Source of the DNA: Planctomycetales bacterium
GTDB lineage: Bacteria > Planctomycetota > Phycisphaerae > SM23-33
Direction: 5' to 3'
DNA: 9,747 bases
Assembly: GCA_030592655.1 (NCBI GenBank)
Contig: JAUVIQ010000108.1
Location: 1-9,747, forward strand
Shown one piece after another: positions 1-6,591 of this stretch. Positions within the stretch are counted from its first letter, which is position 1. Every line of letters starts with the position of its first letter. The notes under the pieces were generated by a model, which saw nothing but the letters and a program-made list of their open reading frames with translations, searched no databases and was not told the DNA's origin. A program made the position numbers and the translations under genes.

Positions 1-1157
1 CGAAAAAGCACGGCTACGTCGGCCCCGGCGAGGGCGTCCCGATTCATCATATGTATCTGCCGCTGCACGAAAACTGGCCTGCGAAACTGGCGGATCATTT
101 CAAGCCCTGGCCACCGCCGAAGGATTATAAGAAATTCCTGAAATGGACCGCTGACCTGCCGCCGATTGAAAAATGCCTCCACGAGGATTGTGGCCATGCG
201 TTGATGGGAATAACGTACCAGTTCATCCGGCACCAGTGGGCGAAAAAATGGACTCACACACGATACCAGGTGTATCTCAACAATAAGTATTATTTCCGCA
301 GTAAGGGCGGGCGGGGAATCAGTCTCTGGCTGCTGGATGAGCCGATGTTTGCGGACGATTTTCTGGCGCTGCGGTACTTCGGGCGACTGACGCGAGGCAT
401 GGGCGTGAGCATTTACTCCATAGTAGAATCGCTGGGCCGCCGCCGTGTCTCTGTGCCCAGTCACAAGTGGGATGAAAAAGGCCAGTTTTCAGAGGAGTAC
501 TGGGGCATCGAGACGAGAGCCGCGGATGTGCGACTACCGACCATCGACTTCCGCATCGACATTTCGCGCCCTGGGTATCAGCGCAACTGGCTGGACGGTG
601 TGGTGGATTTGAACGTCTGCGCGGGGCAACTCTATAAACAGCGGCGGTTAATCGCCTACCACAAACGCAAATTCGGCGAGGAATACTGGAATTACAGGAT
701 GCCGCCGTCATTTGCTCCGAGCAACATCGCGTGGACGGTCTGGCCTGTGCGGAGTTACTGTTGGGGCGCGAACGGTACGCTCCCGTGGCAGACGATCGCC
801 TCCGATGGCGATTTGACCAAGGCCGACGCCACCGCGCTGATGTATCCCGGACGGAAATTCGGTTTGGCCGAACCGATTCCATCGCTTCGCATGAAGGCAT
901 GGCGCGACGGTATCCAAATCGCCGAATTACTGCGAATGCTTAAAACCAAGATGAAATGGAACGATATTCAACTCCGCGCGTTCGTCGGCCAGGTCTGCAA
1001 TCTCGACGGATGGAAAGATGGAATGAACCCGAAAGAGAACTCGTCCATAGTAACGTTCAGCCGAATCACTCCGCAAACGCTCACGAAACTGAAACGCGCG
1101 ACGATACTGATGTTGTCGAAGAAAAAAACTGAACCACAAAGAACACAAAGAAAATAG
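1..1157 (+). CDS. GH123/DUF4091-like glycoside hydrolase family protein, 3' part
   Basis: The frame is already open at the left edge (first full codon at base 3), so the start lies outside and 384 codons are visible. Counting from the in-frame Met at base 51, an LPLHENWP-type segment at 3-10 and a Leu-Leu-Asp-Glu-Pro segment (Asp96-Glu97) resemble the GH123 barrel, where an adjacent Asp-Glu pair is catalytic. A C-terminal part like DUF4091 follows: Trp/Tyr-rich EEYWNYR (210-216), RSYCWGANGTLPWQ (234-247), and PGRKFGLAEPIPSLRMKAWRDG (about 266-287), matching the usual pro-Ser-Leu-Arg-x-x-Ala-x-Arg-x-Gly ending. GH123 enzymes cleave N-acetylgalactosaminides; many DUF4091 relatives have no known substrate, so none is claimed here. 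The last residues (Glu-Pro-Gln-Arg-Thr-Gln-Arg-Lys) are encoded by the hairpin repeat at 1131-1200 and are probably not ancestral. It converges on ilvN. Confidence 0.75.
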   Translation, partial: KKHGYVGPGEGVPIHHMYLPLHENWPAKLADHFKPWPPPKDYKKFLKWTADLPPIEKCLHEDCGHALMGITYQFIRHQWAKKWTHTRYQVYLNNKYYFRSKGGRGISLWLLDEPMFADDFLALRYFGRLTRGMGVSIYSIVESLGRRRVSVPSHKWDEKGQFSEEYWGIETRAADVRLPTIDFRIDISRPGYQRNWLDGVVDLNVCAGQLYKQRRLIAYHKRKFGEEYWNYRMPPSFAPSNIAWTVWPVRSYCWGANGTLPWQTIASDGDLTKADATALMYPGRKFGLAEPIPSLRMKAWRDGIQIAELLRMLKTKMKWNDIQLRAFVGQVCNLDGWKDGMNPKENSSIVTFSRITPQTLTKLKRATILMLSKKKTEPQRTQRK

Positions 1158-1200
1158 AAAAATTGATTTCTCTTTGTGTTCTTTGTGCCCTTTGTGGTTC
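1122..1200 (-). terminator. Probable intrinsic terminator of the ilvBN transcript
   Basis: Read on the minus strand, the 22-bp-arm hairpin (1200 to 1131) starts 31 nt after the ilvN stop and is followed after two bases by seven T's (1128-1122), the usual layout of a Rho-independent terminator. On the + strand no T-run follows the hairpin, so it should work better for ilvBN than for the convergent gene. The stem is A/T-rich in part, which lowers its strength. Confidence 0.65.
1131..1200. repeat. Imperfect palindromic repeat with 9-nt period (CACAAAG type)
   Basis: Arms 1131-1152 and 1179-1200 pair at 20 of 22 positions (11 bp, two A-C mismatches, 9 bp) around a 26-nt loop. Within each arm the unit CACAAAGAA recurs about every 9 bases. 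The left arm codes the last eight residues of the upstream + gene, whose stop (1155-1157) lies in the loop. A hairpin of the same design but different sequence lies at 6494-6591. Such CACAAAG palindromes are, to my recollection, frequent between genes in many environmental bacterial genomes; no mobilising enzyme is seen here. Confidence 0.85.
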
Positions 1201-1230
1201 ATTCTGTTAAGCGTTCTTATCCTTCCCGTT

Positions 1231-1728
1231 TCAGTTTCGTTCTTTCGCGCGTTGTTCACCGCGTTGGACGGCGATGATTCCGGTGCGCGAGAGTTCGCGG
1301 ATACCGTAAGGTTGCACCATGTCGATAAACGCCTCCAACTTCGCTTCAGGCCCGGAAAGTTCCACCGTCAGGGATTGTTTGGCGACATCCACGATTCGCC
1401 CGCGAAACAGGCCTGCCAGTTCGACGACTTCCGCACGTTTTTCAGGGGTTGCCGAGACACGGACGAGCATCAGGTCGCGCTCGACGTAGTCAATCTCCTT
1501 GAAATCGCGGACTCGAACGGTCGTAATAATCTTCTCCAGTTGCTTTCGGACCTGTTCGAGCATGTGGTCGTCGCCGATGACGACGATGGTCATTCGGGAC
1601 AATTCCGGATCTTCAGTCCGTCCGACGACGAGCGAGTCGATATTGAACCCGCGTGCTGCGAACATCCCAGCCACATGCGCCAGGACGCCCGGTTGATTCT
1701 GAACCAATGCGGTAATGACGTGTTTCAT
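1231..1728 (-). CDS. ilvN: Acetolactate synthase small (regulatory) subunit
   Basis: The protein has 165 residues, the normal length of IlvN/IlvH (163 in E. coli IlvH). It starts with an ACT domain: VQNQPGVLAHVAGMFAARGF followed by NIDSLVVG (about residues 9-37), the valine-sensing fold, and then the C-terminal small-subunit domain with a VRDFKEIDYVERDLMLVRV-like segment and ELSGPEAKLEAFIDMVQPYG. In this family the small subunit binds the catalytic IlvB, raises its activity and gives feedback inhibition by valine. The ATG at 1728 follows the ilvB stop after a single base, with GGGAAGG at the ilvB end as a likely Shine-Dalgarno, so translation is probably coupled. The family assignment is clear; actual valine sensitivity is inferred. 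Confidence 0.95.
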   Translation of the reverse strand: MKHVITALVQNQPGVLAHVAGMFAARGFNIDSLVVGRTEDPELSRMTIVVIGDDHMLEQVRKQLEKIITTVRVRDFKEIDYVERDLMLVRVSATPEKRAEVVELAGLFRGRIVDVAKQSLTVELSGPEAKLEAFIDMVQPYGIRELSRTGIIAVQRGEQRAKERN

Positions 1729-1729
1729 T

Positions 1730-3445
1730 TTACACCAACCTTCCCATATCCATTTCGTGCAGGCCCTTACCGGCGGCGACCATGGGGAAAACGTTTTCTT
1801 CCGGTTCGACGCTCGCAGCCAGGACGACCGGACCGTCGTGTTTGAGCATTTCGTTTATTGCGTCGTCCAGTTCGCCCGGTTCGGTAGTGCGGATTCCCTT
1901 AGCGCCGAAGGCTTCTGCGATCAGCGACAAATCCGGACAGGGATGTTCGGTGGCGGAATACCGCCGTTCGTAGAACATCTCCTGCCACTGGCGGACCATT
2001 CCGAGGTAACAGTTGTCCAGCACGACGACCTTGACGGGCTGATTGTAATGCACAGCCGTTACCAACTCGCCTACCGTCATCGCGAGCGATCCGTCTCCGT
2101 CGATATCGATGACGGTTTTACCGGGGTTTCCGAACTGTGCTCCGATTGCCGCCGGTAGTCCGAAGCCCATCGTTCCGAGTCCGCCGGAGGTTATCATCCG
2201 CCTCGGTTTGCGCCACCCGTAAAATTGCGCCGTCCACATCTGATGCTGTCCGACGCCGGTGGTGATAATCGCATCGTGGTCGGTGAGTCGTCCGACGGCT
2301 TCGACGACCTGCTGCGGCTTGATTTTCGCTCCGGTGTCGTAGTGGAGCGGATAGGCCTTTTTCCATTTGGCGATTTGCCCCAGCCAATCTTTGCGCTGCT
2401 TCGATTCGATCATCGGCAGCATTTTTTCGAGAATATCTTTTGCGTCTCCGACGACGGGGATATCGGTTTTGACGTTTTTGCTGATTGATGTCGGGTCGAT
2501 ATCGACGTGGATAATCTTCGCGTGTGGTGCGAACGTTTCGACCTTTCCCGTAACGCGGTCGTCGAATCGCGCGCCGACGGCGATGAGGCAGTCGCACTCC
2601 TGGATGGCGTAGTTGGCAACGGCTGTGCCGTGCATTCCCGGCATCTGAAGCGCCAGCGGGTCGGATTCGTCAAACGCTCCAAGCGCCATCAGCGTCGTGG
2701 TAACGGGGATATTTCCTCGATGCGCCACTTTATCGAGTATCTCCGAGGCTTCGGAGATAACCACGCCGCCCCCGACGTACAGAACGGGTTGTTTCGAGGC
2801 GTTAATCGCCTTGGCGGCGGCTTTGACCTGGCGAATGTGTCCGGTGAGCATCGGTTTGTATCCCGGAAGGTCGATTGTCAGGTCCGGTTCGGTGGACAGT
2901 TCGTTGCTTGTGGCGTCCTTGGCAATGTCGATGAGCACCGGTCCGGGGCGTCCCGTCCGGGCGATGTAAAACGCCTCGTGGATCGCTCGACCAATATCCT
3001 CCGCCCGCTTTATCAGCATGTTGTGCTTGGTAACCGGGCGAGTGATTCCGGTGGTGTCAGCCTCTTGGAAGGCGTCGTTTCCGATCAGGGCGCTGGTAAC
3101 CTGCCCCGTAATCGCGACCATCGGGACCGAGTCCATGTAGGCTGTGGCCAGACCGGTTACCAGGTTTGTCGCGCCTGGTCCGGAGGTGGCGATGCAGACG
3201 CCGACTTTACCGGTCGAGCGTGCGTACCCGTCAGCCATGTGCGCCGCTCCCTGCTCATGACGGGTTAATACGAACTTAATCGGGGTCTTGTACAGTGAAT
3301 CAAATATCGGGAGCAGCGCCCCGCCGGGAACGCCGAACAATACCTCGACACCCTCTTCCAGGAGCATCTTGTGGAACAGGTCGGCGCCGGTCATTCCGGC
3401 GTAACCCTTTGTCCGCTTCGACGCGGTTTTCGTAGATTTCGACAT
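1730..3445 (-). CDS. ilvB: Acetolactate synthase large (catalytic) subunit
   Basis: This thiamine-diphosphate enzyme condenses two pyruvates (or pyruvate and 2-oxobutyrate) to 2-acetolactate or 2-aceto-2-hydroxybutyrate, the first common step to Val, Leu and Ile. All 571 residues are present. The N-terminal pyrimidine-binding domain has GVPGGALLPIFDSL and the activating Glu in RHEQGAAHMADGYARS (Glu64), then SGPGATNLVTG and FQEADTTGITRPVTKHN. The middle FAD-binding-type domain follows, then the pyrophosphate domain with GDGS (450-453) and Asn478 closing the GDG-x(25)-N metal/TPP motif. A basic stretch of about 17 residues precedes MTGADLF, where many homologues begin, so Met18 (3394) is an alternative start; neither start has a strong Shine-Dalgarno. 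It is followed one base later by ilvN. Its own promoter and leader lie upstream. Confidence 0.97.
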   Translation of the reverse strand: MSKSTKTASKRTKGYAGMTGADLFHKMLLEEGVEVLFGVPGGALLPIFDSLYKTPIKFVLTRHEQGAAHMADGYARSTGKVGVCIATSGPGATNLVTGLATAYMDSVPMVAITGQVTSALIGNDAFQEADTTGITRPVTKHNMLIKRAEDIGRAIHEAFYIARTGRPGPVLIDIAKDATSNELSTEPDLTIDLPGYKPMLTGHIRQVKAAAKAINASKQPVLYVGGGVVISEASEILDKVAHRGNIPVTTTLMALGAFDESDPLALQMPGMHGTAVANYAIQECDCLIAVGARFDDRVTGKVETFAPHAKIIHVDIDPTSISKNVKTDIPVVGDAKDILEKMLPMIESKQRKDWLGQIAKWKKAYPLHYDTGAKIKPQQVVEAVGRLTDHDAIITTGVGQHQMWTAQFYGWRKPRRMITSGGLGTMGFGLPAAIGAQFGNPGKTVIDIDGDGSLAMTVGELVTAVHYNQPVKVVVLDNCYLGMVRQWQEMFYERRYSATEHPCPDLSLIAEAFGAKGIRTTEPGELDDAINEMLKHDGPVVLAASVEPEENVFPMVAAGKGLHEMDMGRLV

Positions 3446-3528
3446 CTTCCATACCTGCCTTTCGTCATTATCTCATCGTCCTGACACAGCGTATTGCTTT
3501 ACCTCAAGGGAAAAACAGTAGGGGGGTT

Positions 3529-3566
3529 GGCCGCTTCAAGTCCGCCGACGGACTTTCTAAGCGACC
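3529..3566 (-). promoter_or_regulatory. Leader hairpin upstream of ilvB, overlapping the leader-peptide stop
   Basis: On the minus strand the leader can fold into a two-part stem: outer 8 bp (3566-3559 with 3536-3529, one G-U pair) and a perfect inner 7 bp (3555-3549 with 3544-3538), with a 4-nt loop and a 3/1 internal loop. The stop of the small leader frame (3559-3557) lies in the internal loop, so a ribosome finishing that frame would open this stem. Five T's come only 13 nt further on (3515-3511), after a run of six C's, so this is not a standard terminator. It may be an anti-terminator, a pause hairpin or an mRNA-stability element. Confidence 0.5.
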
Positions 3567-3664
3567 TTGCGTACAATGACCGGCAGCGCAACAACAAGGC
3601 CCGTCTCAAGAACGACGGCTGAAGCGGATAGAGATTTCAAGTTGGTCGCTATGATAGTTTTCAT
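3557..3664 (-). CDS. Candidate branched-chain-amino-acid leader peptide before ilvBN
   Basis: This 35-codon frame starts at ATG 3664 with MKTIIATNLK and ends with LPVIVRKVA. Fifteen of the 35 residues are Ile, Leu or Val, in the pairs Ile-Ile, Val-Val, Val-Val and the triplet Val-Ile-Val close to the stop. It lies between a strong-looking promoter and ilvB, and its stop is inside a hairpin. E. coli controls ilvBN and ilvGMEDA by attenuation through leader peptides of similar size (IvbL, IlvL) rich in the same amino acids; whether that operates here is inference. Against it: the predicted transcript start is only about 6-7 nt upstream of the ATG, leaving no room for a Shine-Dalgarno, so it would be read as a leaderless message, and no classic terminator is visible. 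A tiny membrane protein, or chance, remains possible. Confidence 0.4.
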   Translation of the reverse strand: MKTIIATNLKSLSASAVVLETGLVVALPVIVRKVA

Positions 3665-3676
3665 CGTTATTACCGT

Positions 3677-3705
3677 ATTATACAAGCGTTCTCCCGAACC
3701 GTCAA
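3677..3705 (-). promoter_or_regulatory. Sigma70-type promoter for ilvBN
   Basis: On the minus strand TTGACG (3705-3700) and TATAAT (3682-3677) are separated by exactly 17 bases: five of six and six of six consensus matches at the optimal spacing. It starts just 3 bp beyond the ispE stop and points to ilvB. The start of transcription is expected near 3670, giving an untranslated leader of about 225 nt. This would let ilvBN be expressed apart from the upstream envelope genes. Confidence 0.75.
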
Positions 3706-3708
3706 GTG

Positions 3709-4623
3709 CTACCACGGATTTAATGAGACAACCCGGCAATGATTTTTCATCTCGTCGGGCAGATTCGCGATGGCTGATTCGGCTTCGTTTGTGTCGTCGC
3801 AGATGATGAACATCGCACTGCCGCTGCCGGTAAGATGCACCGGAAGATGAGTCGCTTCGGACAAATGGGAAGAAATCTCCGCCAGTGGCGGGCAGACCTT
3901 CTTCGCAGCGGATTCAAGGTCATTGAATAACTCACCTCGCCACCCCGAAACAGGACCATTTGGTTGCGGATTGCGGGCCCTCGGTCCCGTGGGGATTGCG
4001 GATTGCGGATTAACTGCCGCATCGTAGGTTGCGTAAACCTTTCCGGTCGGGCAATGCAAATCAGGCAGATACAAAATTGCATGGAACGGATGGACCTTGA
4101 CGGGTTCGATAATCTCGCCTCGTCCTGTCATTCTGACTGCCGGGGCGGAAAGGAACAAAGGCACGTCCGAACCAAGCGAAGCCGCCATGTCGGTCAGATG
4201 TTCATCGGTCAGGTTGAGTTTCCACAGTTGGTTCAACGCCATCAGCGTCGCGGCTGCATCGCTGCTTCCACCGCCCAAACCTGCGCCGGTGGGGATACGT
4301 TTGGTCAGTCCAATGTCCACGCCCCCAACGGGGCAGGCGGCCGCCGGGTTTAGCAACTCCGCTGCCCAAAGGACGAGATTCTCTCCGACCGGCCCGCAAT
4401 CCAGGCCTGTACAGGTCAGGTTGACCCTGCTGTCCTTGCGTCGGCGAAAGAGCAATTCGTCGTACAGCGTAACCTTCGCCACCATCGAATCGAGTTCGTG
4501 GTACCCATCCTCTCGCCGGCCCTTAACGCGCAGAGTAAGGTTTATCTTCGCCGGCGCACGCCAAAGCAGCACACCATCAGCGATCAGTTCATGCTGCACT
4601 TTCTCGGAACAAAACAGATTCAT
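3709..4623 (-). CDS. ispE: 4-diphosphocytidyl-2-C-methyl-D-erythritol kinase
   Basis: IspE is the GHMP-family kinase of the MEP pathway that phosphorylates the 2-hydroxyl of CDP-methylerythritol with ATP, in the cytosol. Visible motifs are APAKINLTLRV with the catalytic Lys26, GYHELDSMV, the glycine-rich ATP loop PTGAGLGGGSSDA (111-123), the catalytic Asp153 in LGSDVPLFL, YLPDLHCPTGKVYATY, FNDLESAA, and the third GHMP motif LTGSGSAMF (264-272). It has 304 residues against 283 in E. coli. Part of the excess is residues 205-220, encoded by ATTGCGG-type repeats, placed in the variable loop between GKVYATYDA and NDLE. The ATG at 4623 has AGGG about 8 nt upstream. It lies 18 nt behind plsY, so co-transcription is likely. 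Confidence 0.95.
   Translation of the reverse strand: MNLFCSEKVQHELIADGVLLWRAPAKINLTLRVKGRREDGYHELDSMVAKVTLYDELLFRRRKDSRVNLTCTGLDCGPVGENLVLWAAELLNPAAACPVGGVDIGLTKRIPTGAGLGGGSSDAAATLMALNQLWKLNLTDEHLTDMAASLGSDVPLFLSAPAVRMTGRGEIIEPVKVHPFHAILYLPDLHCPTGKVYATYDAAVNPQSAIPTGPRARNPQPNGPVSGWRGELFNDLESAAKKVCPPLAEISSHLSEATHLPVHLTGSGSAMFIICDDTNEAESAIANLPDEMKNHCRVVSLNPW
3964..4011. repeat. ATTGCGG tandem-type repeat inserted in ispE
   Basis: On the + strand the unit GATTGCGG occurs in two clusters (about 3964-3976 and 3993-4011) around a GC-rich core GGGCCCTCGGTCCCGTGGGG. In ispE frame the 48 bases encode NPQSAIPTGPRARNPQ, a Pro/Asn/Gln linker with a repeated Asn-Pro-Gln that has no counterpart in the usual IspE sequence. 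The length is a whole number of codons, so the frame is kept. Confidence 0.7.
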
Positions 4624-4641
4624 CTGAATCCCTAATCTCGT

Positions 4642-5349
4642 TTAGCCGTCGTCGGCCTGCGGTGAGCGGTGTCGAACCGTACGACGACGTTTTCCGATTT
4701 TATTTTCCGTACCGTCCAGAAGTCTTGCGATATTACTCCGATGGCGGAAGATGACAAGCCCCGCCATTGCCGTTGCGAACGCCAGTAGTGGCCAGAGTTG
4801 CTTGATGCGCCAACCAACCAATAGGCAATATCCGACAAACAGAAGTGGGAATGCCCCTGCTGCGATAATCGACGCCAGCGAGACGTACCGGCTTATAAAC
4901 ACCACGGCGAGCCAGACACCAAGTGCCGCCAGACCCGTTCCTGTAAAATACGGATAAAATCCAACCAGCACGCCCAGCGAGGTGGCTACGCCTTTTCCGC
5001 CGCGGAATTTCAACCAGAAACTGAAAACGTGCCCGGCAATTGCGCCAAACGCCACCGCCAACCAGACGCCCTGTTTATACGCTGAGATATCCTTATCGCC
5101 CGACCCGTGCAGGTAAAGCCCAACCAGCAGGACCGGCAGCAGCCCCTTCAGCACGTCGAGCAGGAAGCACACGTATCCCCATTTTTGCCCGACGACTCTT
5201 CCGACGTTTGTCGCGCCGACGTTCCCGCTGCCGGCTTGGCGGAGGTCCAGGCCGTGGGCGCGAGCGATAATCACGCCGAACGGCGTCGAACCGATTATAT
5301 ACGCCGCTAGGGGGAAGACGCCGAACAGGATTATCGGGTTGTTACTCAT
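4642..5349 (-). CDS. plsY: Acyl-phosphate:glycerol-3-phosphate acyltransferase
   Basis: PlsY is an inner-membrane enzyme that moves an acyl chain from acyl-phosphate to position 1 of glycerol-3-phosphate, making lysophosphatidate, the first step of phospholipid synthesis in most bacteria. The three conserved loops are present: GSGNVGATNVGR (40-51), GHVFSFWLKFRGGKGVATSLG (106-126) and FISRYVSLASI (151-161), followed by RHRSNIARLLDGTENKIG (202-219). Hydrophobic segments at roughly 6-28, 57-80, 96-115, 135-155, 160-180 and 185-201 fit a polytopic protein. After the usual family end there is an Arg-rich tail of about 16 residues. Its ATG overlaps the stop of the glycosyltransferase gene by four bases (ATGA), so translation is probably coupled; no clear Shine-Dalgarno of its own. 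Confidence 0.96.
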   Translation of the reverse strand: MSNNPIILFGVFPLAAYIIGSTPFGVIIARAHGLDLRQAGSGNVGATNVGRVVGQKWGYVCFLLDVLKGLLPVLLVGLYLHGSGDKDISAYKQGVWLAVAFGAIAGHVFSFWLKFRGGKGVATSLGVLVGFYPYFTGTGLAALGVWLAVVFISRYVSLASIIAAGAFPLLFVGYCLLVGWRIKQLWPLLAFATAMAGLVIFRHRSNIARLLDGTENKIGKRRRTVRHRSPQADDG

Positions 5350-6473
5350 CTTTCGACAATCTCGTTGTAAATTTTTTCCAATTCATCCACTTGTCGGGTA
5401 TTTGATGCGAAATCGGATGTTTTCCGGCAGGCATCAGTCATATCCATCCGCTTCTTCGTATCCGACAATTTTTTCATTCCCGCGACGATTCCGGTTTTGT
5501 CCTGTGGAGAATCGACCACTACGCCGGCTCCGCGTGCAAGCAATTCCGCCGCTCCGTTAAATCGCGTCGTCAACGACGGTACGCTCCAGCGGAGCGCTTC
5601 CAGAATAACCCGGCTACAGGCGTCCTGCCAGCTGAGCAGCACAACCGCATCAGCGGCAGAGTATAACTCGAAAATATTCTCAACGACCTGCTCAAAAACG
5701 ACCCGCTCACCCACGCCGCACCGCCCGGCCAATCGGAGATAACGATTGGTCTTTCCACCGCCGACGATTACGAGTCTCGCTTCGGAGGACGAAAAATCGA
5801 CCAACGCTTTAATCGCTGCGTCGATACCTTTCAGTGCGAAATTGTGCGCAACGGCCAGGAAGACAATATCTTTTTCGCCGACATACCATTTTTGTCGCCA
5901 TTGTGTCCGCCAGGTTTGGCGAGTTGCTTCATCGACCTGCGGTATTTCAACGCCGTTATAAACCAGACGGACGTTCTCGCGTCGGCCATAGTGGTTGGCG
6001 AACTCCTCGACGACCATCTGGCTTACGCCAAGGCACATCACAGATTTATCGGCGACGATTTGTTTTTCCATCTTTAATTCGCATCGCCGTTTGGGATTGA
6101 GCGGCAGGGCTGTTCGTCTGATTATCCTGCCGAGCGGGCGGAGTCGCTTCGCCTTTGCTTCGAGTTGTCCGGGGATCGTCCCACCGCGAGGCTGATAGAC
6201 GTTTGCCGACGGTATGGGAAGCGTGGCGTGAACGATGTCGTATTTCTCTCGCTGCGTGAATTCCCGAACCGTTTCGGCGAATTTCGCCGGCTGACTCAGC
6301 CCGGCGAAGCCTAAAGGCAAGACCTTAACGCCCGTAAGATCCAGGTTGCCTTCCTGGCACAGGACGGTTACGTCGTGGCCTCGGCGGGCGAGTTCAGCGG
6401 CAATCTCCGCGACTGACCGCTCGCGCCCGCCGCGTGTGGAGTCCATCTTCTCGATGACAAGTGCAATTCTCAC
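5346..6473 (-). CDS. WaaG-like GT4 family glycosyltransferase (LPS core)
   Basis: This is a GT-B fold glycosyltransferase of 375 residues, close in length and layout to E. coli WaaG (374). N-terminal part: MRIALVIEKMDSTRGGRERS with the glycine-rich acceptor loop, AAELARRGHDVTVLCQ. C-terminal nucleotide-sugar domain: VYNGVEIPQ, FLAVAHNFALKGIDAAIKAL (205-224), RLVIVGGG, YSAADAVVLLSWQDACSRVI (271-290) and LEALRWSVPSLTTRFNGAAELL. The usual E-x7-E of GT4 is read here as Asp284-x7-Glu292. WaaG adds the first hexose to LPS heptose II; neighbouring heptosyltransferase and heptose-kinase domains support a core-LPS role, though the sugar is unknown. The start is GTG (6473), chosen because it gives the family N-terminus and has AAGGAA eight bases upstream. 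It follows the hairpin at 6494-6591 and overlaps plsY by 4 nt. Confidence 0.88.
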   Translation of the reverse strand: MRIALVIEKMDSTRGGRERSVAEIAAELARRGHDVTVLCQEGNLDLTGVKVLPLGFAGLSQPAKFAETVREFTQREKYDIVHATLPIPSANVYQPRGGTIPGQLEAKAKRLRPLGRIIRRTALPLNPKRRCELKMEKQIVADKSVMCLGVSQMVVEEFANHYGRRENVRLVYNGVEIPQVDEATRQTWRTQWRQKWYVGEKDIVFLAVAHNFALKGIDAAIKALVDFSSSEARLVIVGGGKTNRYLRLAGRCGVGERVVFEQVVENIFELYSAADAVVLLSWQDACSRVILEALRWSVPSLTTRFNGAAELLARGAGVVVDSPQDKTGIVAGMKKLSDTKKRMDMTDACRKTSDFASNTRQVDELEKIYNEIVER

Positions 6474-6487
6474 CTGTCCGGTTCCTT

Positions 6488-6591
6488 AAAAATGGGCCGC
6501 AGAGACACAGAGAACGCAGAGAAAAAATTAAATAAAAGATTTCTTTTTTTGATTATACTTCACCTCTGTGCTCTCTGTGTCTCTGCGGCCC
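6488..6591 (-). terminator. Possible partial terminator between the WaaF-WaaP gene and the GT4 gene
   Basis: On the minus strand the 28-nt-arm hairpin is followed after one base by five T's (6492-6488), terminator-like. The AAGGAA Shine-Dalgarno of the next gene begins right after the T's (6487). If it terminates, it would lower GT4, plsY and ispE expression relative to the fusion gene; if it is read through, it would protect or process the mRNA. Confidence 0.45.
6494..6591. repeat. Palindromic repeat with 9-nt period (CAGAGA type)
   Basis: Arms 6494-6521 and 6564-6591 are 28 bases long: the outer 20 bp are perfect and the inner 8 contain one G-U and one A-C. The 42-nt loop is A/T-rich. The arms repeat CAGAGA-like units about every 9 bases, the same plan as the CACAAAG hairpin at 1131-1200. 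The right arm codes the last residues of the WaaF-WaaP fusion (Ala-Ala-Glu-Thr-Gln-Arg-Ala-Gln-Arg), and the stop (6562-6560) falls just inside the loop. Confidence 0.88.

Noticed and set aside
319..900. Minus-strand open frame of 193 codons
   Set aside because: Antisense to the GH123-like gene, Arg/Ser-rich shadow without motifs.
1131..1200. CRISPR-like repeats
   Set aside because: The 9-nt periods and palindromes are adjacent without unique spacers of constant size; no cas genes.
1174..1845. + strand open frame of 223 codons starting in the 1131-1200 repeat
   Set aside because: Antisense to ilvN and the ilvB end; no domain, and the beginning is translated hairpin repeat.
2507..3268. Long + strand open frame (253 codons)
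   Set aside because: Entirely antisense to ilvB, which has full motif support; composition is typical of an antisense shadow.
3446..3670. T-box or known branched-chain riboswitch upstream of ilvB
   Set aside because: No T-box consensus or other recognisable aptamer core; a leader-peptide mechanism fits better.
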